Source of the DNA: Clostridia bacterium
Lineage (GTDB): Bacteria > Bacillota > Clostridia > Oscillospirales > Acutalibacteraceae
Direction of reading: 5' to 3'
DNA length: 8,116 nucleotides
Assembly (NCBI GenBank): GCA_900766895.1
Contig: CAAFXF010000083.1
Location: forward strand, 1-8,116
Under the pieces are notes generated by a model that had not been told where the DNA came from, ran no database searches, and saw only the letters and a program-made list of their open reading frames with translations. Shown here one piece after another: positions 6,505-8,116 of the stretch (position 1 is the first letter of the stretch; every line of letters starts with the position of its first letter). The position numbers and the translations under genes were made by a program.

Positions 6505-6521
6505 GGACAAAGAAAGTCAAA
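6505..6521 (+). promoter_or_regulatory. CtsR operator 2, in the early transcribed leader
   Basis: GGACAAA-GAA-AGTCAAA on the + strand matches the CtsR operator RGTCAAA-NAN-RGTCAAA with one mismatch in the first heptad. A further overlapping AGTCAAA follows at 6521-6527. The site lies just after the predicted transcription start and points in the opposite orientation to operator 1, so the promoter is bracketed by two sites. Confidence 0.72.
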
Positions 6522-6556
6522 GTCAAACTTGATTTTCTTAGGTTTAAGGAAAGAAG

Positions 6557-6580
6557 ATGATTAAAATTGAAGATGAGTGA
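6557..6580 (+). CDS. Possible 7-codon leader ORF overlapping the ctsR start
   Basis: ATG 6557 opens the frame MIKIEDE and stops at TGA 6578-6580. It has the best ribosome binding site in this leader (AAGGA 6546-6550, 6 nt upstream), whereas the ctsR start itself has none at useful distance. The mini-ORF overlaps the first 8 nt of ctsR, an arrangement that could couple translation. It could equally be chance, or the trace of a one-base insertion: removing one A from 6563-6566 would fuse it in frame to ctsR. Confidence 0.3.
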   Translation: MIKIEDE

Positions 6581-7016
6581 TGTAATCGCTGATATGATTC
6601 TTGATATGTTTGATGATAACACATCGACAGTTCAAATTCAGCGTAACGATTTGGCAAATCAGATTGGCTGTGTTCCGAGTCAGATAAATTATGTAATAAC
6701 CTCAAGATTTACACCTGAAGCGGGATATAGAATAGAAAGCAGACGAGGCGGCGGAGGCTATATTTTAATAACCCGCGCCGACAGCAGAGAGAATGCTTTG
6801 ATGGGATTTATCAATTCAATCGGCAACAGTATTGATGAGCGCAGTGCAAAGGCAAATATTATAAATTGCAATTATCAAAAGCTGATTGATGACAAGGCGA
6901 CAAAGATGATGGTTTGCGCAATATCAGACAACAATTTTAAGTGTATTCCCCGAGAATATGCAAACACAATCAGGGCAAGTCAGCTTAAGCAAATGCTTCT
7001 TGCCTACATTGACTAA
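6573..7016 (+). CDS. ctsR: Class III heat-shock repressor CtsR
   Basis: CtsR is the dimeric DNA-binding repressor of clp and related stress genes; it releases DNA on heating. The 147-residue product has the winged helix-turn-helix near residues 23-46 (QRNDLANQIGCVPSQINYVITSRF) and the glycine-rich wing ESRRGGGGYI (55-64), the heat-sensing DNA-contact loop. The wing arginines, including the one phosphorylated by McsB in Geobacillus, are present as R57/R58. The C-terminal helical dimerisation domain (about 75-147) is complete. Two matching operators flank its own promoter, indicating autoregulation. ATG 6573 is used; TTG 6567 would add Met-Lys. Neither has a good ribosome binding site. mcsA begins 14 nt after the stop. 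Confidence 0.95.
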   Translation: MSDVIADMILDMFDDNTSTVQIQRNDLANQIGCVPSQINYVITSRFTPEAGYRIESRRGGGGYILITRADSRENALMGFINSIGNSIDERSAKANIINCNYQKLIDDKATKMMVCAISDNNFKCIPREYANTIRASQLKQMLLAYID

Positions 7017-7030
7017 CGGAGGCGATTTTT

Positions 7031-7549
7031 ATGAAATGTACACATTGCAATATTAATGAGGCTAATACTCATATTAAACGTGTTATTAACGGAAAAAAGG
7101 AAGAAATGTATCTTTGCGAGGAATGTGCAAATAAGCTTGGAGTAATGGATGAATTCAAAATCGAGCCGTTTTCCATAGACAGCATATTCGGTGACAGCTT
7201 CTTCGGAAATTTGTTAGGCACAGGCTCATCGCTTAATTCTCTTGTGGGGCTTAACAGATGTGCTACCTGCGGCTCAACCTTTAAGGATATTGTTGATACA
7301 GGTCATGTTGGTTGCTCGGATTGTTATAGCAAATTTGAGGACAGACTTTCACCGAGCATTGAGAAAATTCACGGCAAGGTGAAGCATATCGGTAAAAATG
7401 TAACCTATACCGAGGCGGTGGACAACAGCTATGTAAATGACTCCTTGTCGCATCTTAAGGAACAGCTTAAGCAGGCAGTTAAGGAGCAAAGATTTGAAGA
7501 CGCTGCAGTTTTGCGTGACAAGATAAAGGATATGCAGGGGGAGGATTAA
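7031..7549 (+). CDS. mcsA: McsA, zinc-binding activator of McsB
   Basis: McsA binds McsB and CtsR and in Bacillus stimulates McsB arginine kinase activity. This 172-residue protein has all four CXXC pairs: C3/C6, C29/C32, C77/C80 and C95/C98, expected to bind two zinc ions. A C-terminal UVR (UvrB/UvrC) motif occupies about 137-167 (HLKEQLKQAVKEQRFEDAAV then LRDKIK), a helical protein-interaction element. Length is typical. GGAGG at 7018-7022 lies 8 nt before ATG 7031, directly after the ctsR stop. It looks fully functional, in contrast with the altered McsB encoded next. Confidence 0.95.
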   Translation: MKCTHCNINEANTHIKRVINGKKEEMYLCEECANKLGVMDEFKIEPFSIDSIFGDSFFGNLLGTGSSLNSLVGLNRCATCGSTFKDIVDTGHVGCSDCYSKFEDRLSPSIEKIHGKVKHIGKNVTYTEAVDNSYVNDSLSHLKEQLKQAVKEQRFEDAAVLRDKIKDMQGED

Positions 7550-7552
7550 AAG

Positions 7553-8116
7553 ATGAAAAAATGGTACGAAACCTCGTCAAACAACAGTGATGTTGTATTG
7601 TATTCAAAGGCAGTGCTTGTCCGTAACCTTGAAAATACGGTTTTTCCTTCAAAAATGTCAGACGAGCTGAAAAGGTCGGTTGTTAAAAAGGTATTTGCCT
7701 GTATAAAAAATTCTCCTTTGGCACAGGAATTTGACTTGGTTAATTTAACAGATTGCCCAAAGGCACAGGCAATGTCATATGCGGAAAAGGAATTAATCTC
7801 ACAGGACTTCCTTAACAGCAAATCCTCCTTTCTTCTGTCAAAAGAGGAGGATGTAACTGTTATGATTAATGAAGAGGATCATATTAAGATTACATCCTTC
7901 GCTCCGGGACAAAATATTGATATAGCCTACAACAAGGCAAATGATGTTGACGATATATTCATTAACGGTCTTAATATTTCATTTTCGAAAAAATATGGAT
8001 TTTTAACGTCATCCCCAATGAATTTGGGTACCGGTCTAAAGGTATCGGTTGCCATGCATTTGCCTGCAATAGCTGAAAAGGGCTTGATTTCAAAGCTCGC
8101 AACAACCGTCAGCAAG
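7553..8116 (+). CDS. mcsB: McsB-like protein (ATP:guanido phosphotransferase fold), degenerate active site, 3' partial
   Basis: McsB is the protein arginine kinase that marks CtsR and damaged proteins for ClpCP. The first 188 residues are visible; the frame is open to the window end. Family segments are clear: SDVVLYSKAVLVRN (12-25), VMINEEDHIKI (103-113), YGFLTSSPMNLGTGLK (148-163), then VSVAMHLPA. Compared with B. subtilis McsB (recalled), key residues differ: SSRIR becomes YSKAV (K19, V21), EKHLIS becomes EKELIS (E80), NEEDHIR becomes NEEDHIK (K112), SCPTN becomes SSPMN (S154 replaces the reactive Cys) and GLRAS becomes GLKVS (K163). The acidic NEEDH motif and R24 remain. This suggests weak or absent kinase activity. 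The ATG at 7553 follows mcsA by 3 nt, with GGAGG at 7540-7544 inside the end of mcsA. clpC is the expected next gene, outside the window. Confidence 0.9.
   Translation, partial: MKKWYETSSNNSDVVLYSKAVLVRNLENTVFPSKMSDELKRSVVKKVFACIKNSPLAQEFDLVNLTDCPKAQAMSYAEKELISQDFLNSKSSFLLSKEEDVTVMINEEDHIKITSFAPGQNIDIAYNKANDVDDIFINGLNISFSKKYGFLTSSPMNLGTGLKVSVAMHLPAIAEKGLISKLATTVSK

Noticed and set aside
6375..6572. Riboswitch or T-box in the divergent intergenic region
   Set aside because: The two leaders are only about 50 and 70 nt and show no conserved riboswitch elements or strong secondary structure; promoters and CtsR sites explain the region.
7546..8115. Open frames on the - strand opposite mcsB
   Set aside because: They are shadows of a clearly homologous McsB frame and have no independent support.
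7553..8116. mcsB as a frameshifted pseudogene
   Set aside because: The frame is open without interruption for 188 codons to the window end, with a good ribosome binding site; the damage is confined to active-site residues, so it is not classed as a pseudogene.

Overview
The window looks like a contig end from a low-to-moderate GC, spore-forming member of the Firmicutes (Clostridia), most like the Ruminococcaceae/Oscillospiraceae. This rests on the class III heat-shock operon ctsR-mcsA-mcsB, strong AGGAGG ribosome binding sites, clostridial-type split LeuC/LeuD subunits and a BclA-like collagen protein of the kind found on spore surfaces. The family-level placement is inference. The first 12 bases match the 3' end of Illumina sequencing adapters and are probably not genomic.

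Region 1 (37-4410, + strand) is a branched-chain amino acid operon: ilvB, ilvN (acetolactate synthase large and small subunits), leuC, leuD (isopropylmalate isomerase large and small subunits) and a small UPF0158-like gene of unknown function. Gaps are 10-17 nt, and the AGGAGG sites of ilvN and leuD start on the last base of the previous stop codon. No ilvC, ilvD, leuA or leuB is present. The operon ends at a perfect 13-bp hairpin that can terminate transcription from both sides.

Region 2 (4430-6368, - strand) is a two-gene cassette. A collagen-like protein has a Cys/Pro-rich head, 31 uninterrupted Gly-X-Y triplets rich in Gly-Pro-Thr, and a BclA-type C-terminal domain. It is followed by a family 2 glycosyltransferase with C-terminal TPR-like helices. 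The likely reading is a spore-surface glycoprotein and the enzyme that glycosylates its threonines. A short perfect hairpin lies between the two genes.

Region 3 (about 6466-8116, + strand) is the CtsR heat-shock operon: a sigma-A promoter with an extended -10, two CtsR operator candidates (one over the -35, one just after the transcription start), then ctsR, mcsA and the first 188 codons of mcsB, which runs off the window. CtsR and McsA look intact. McsB does not: at nearly every position visible here where phosphagen-type kinases contact ATP or use the reactive cysteine, the residue is changed (R19K, R21V, H80E, R112K, C154S, R163K by comparison with B. subtilis McsB), while the fold and the NEEDH motif are kept. 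A McsB that has lost or altered arginine kinase activity while still sitting in its native operon is the most interesting observation here.
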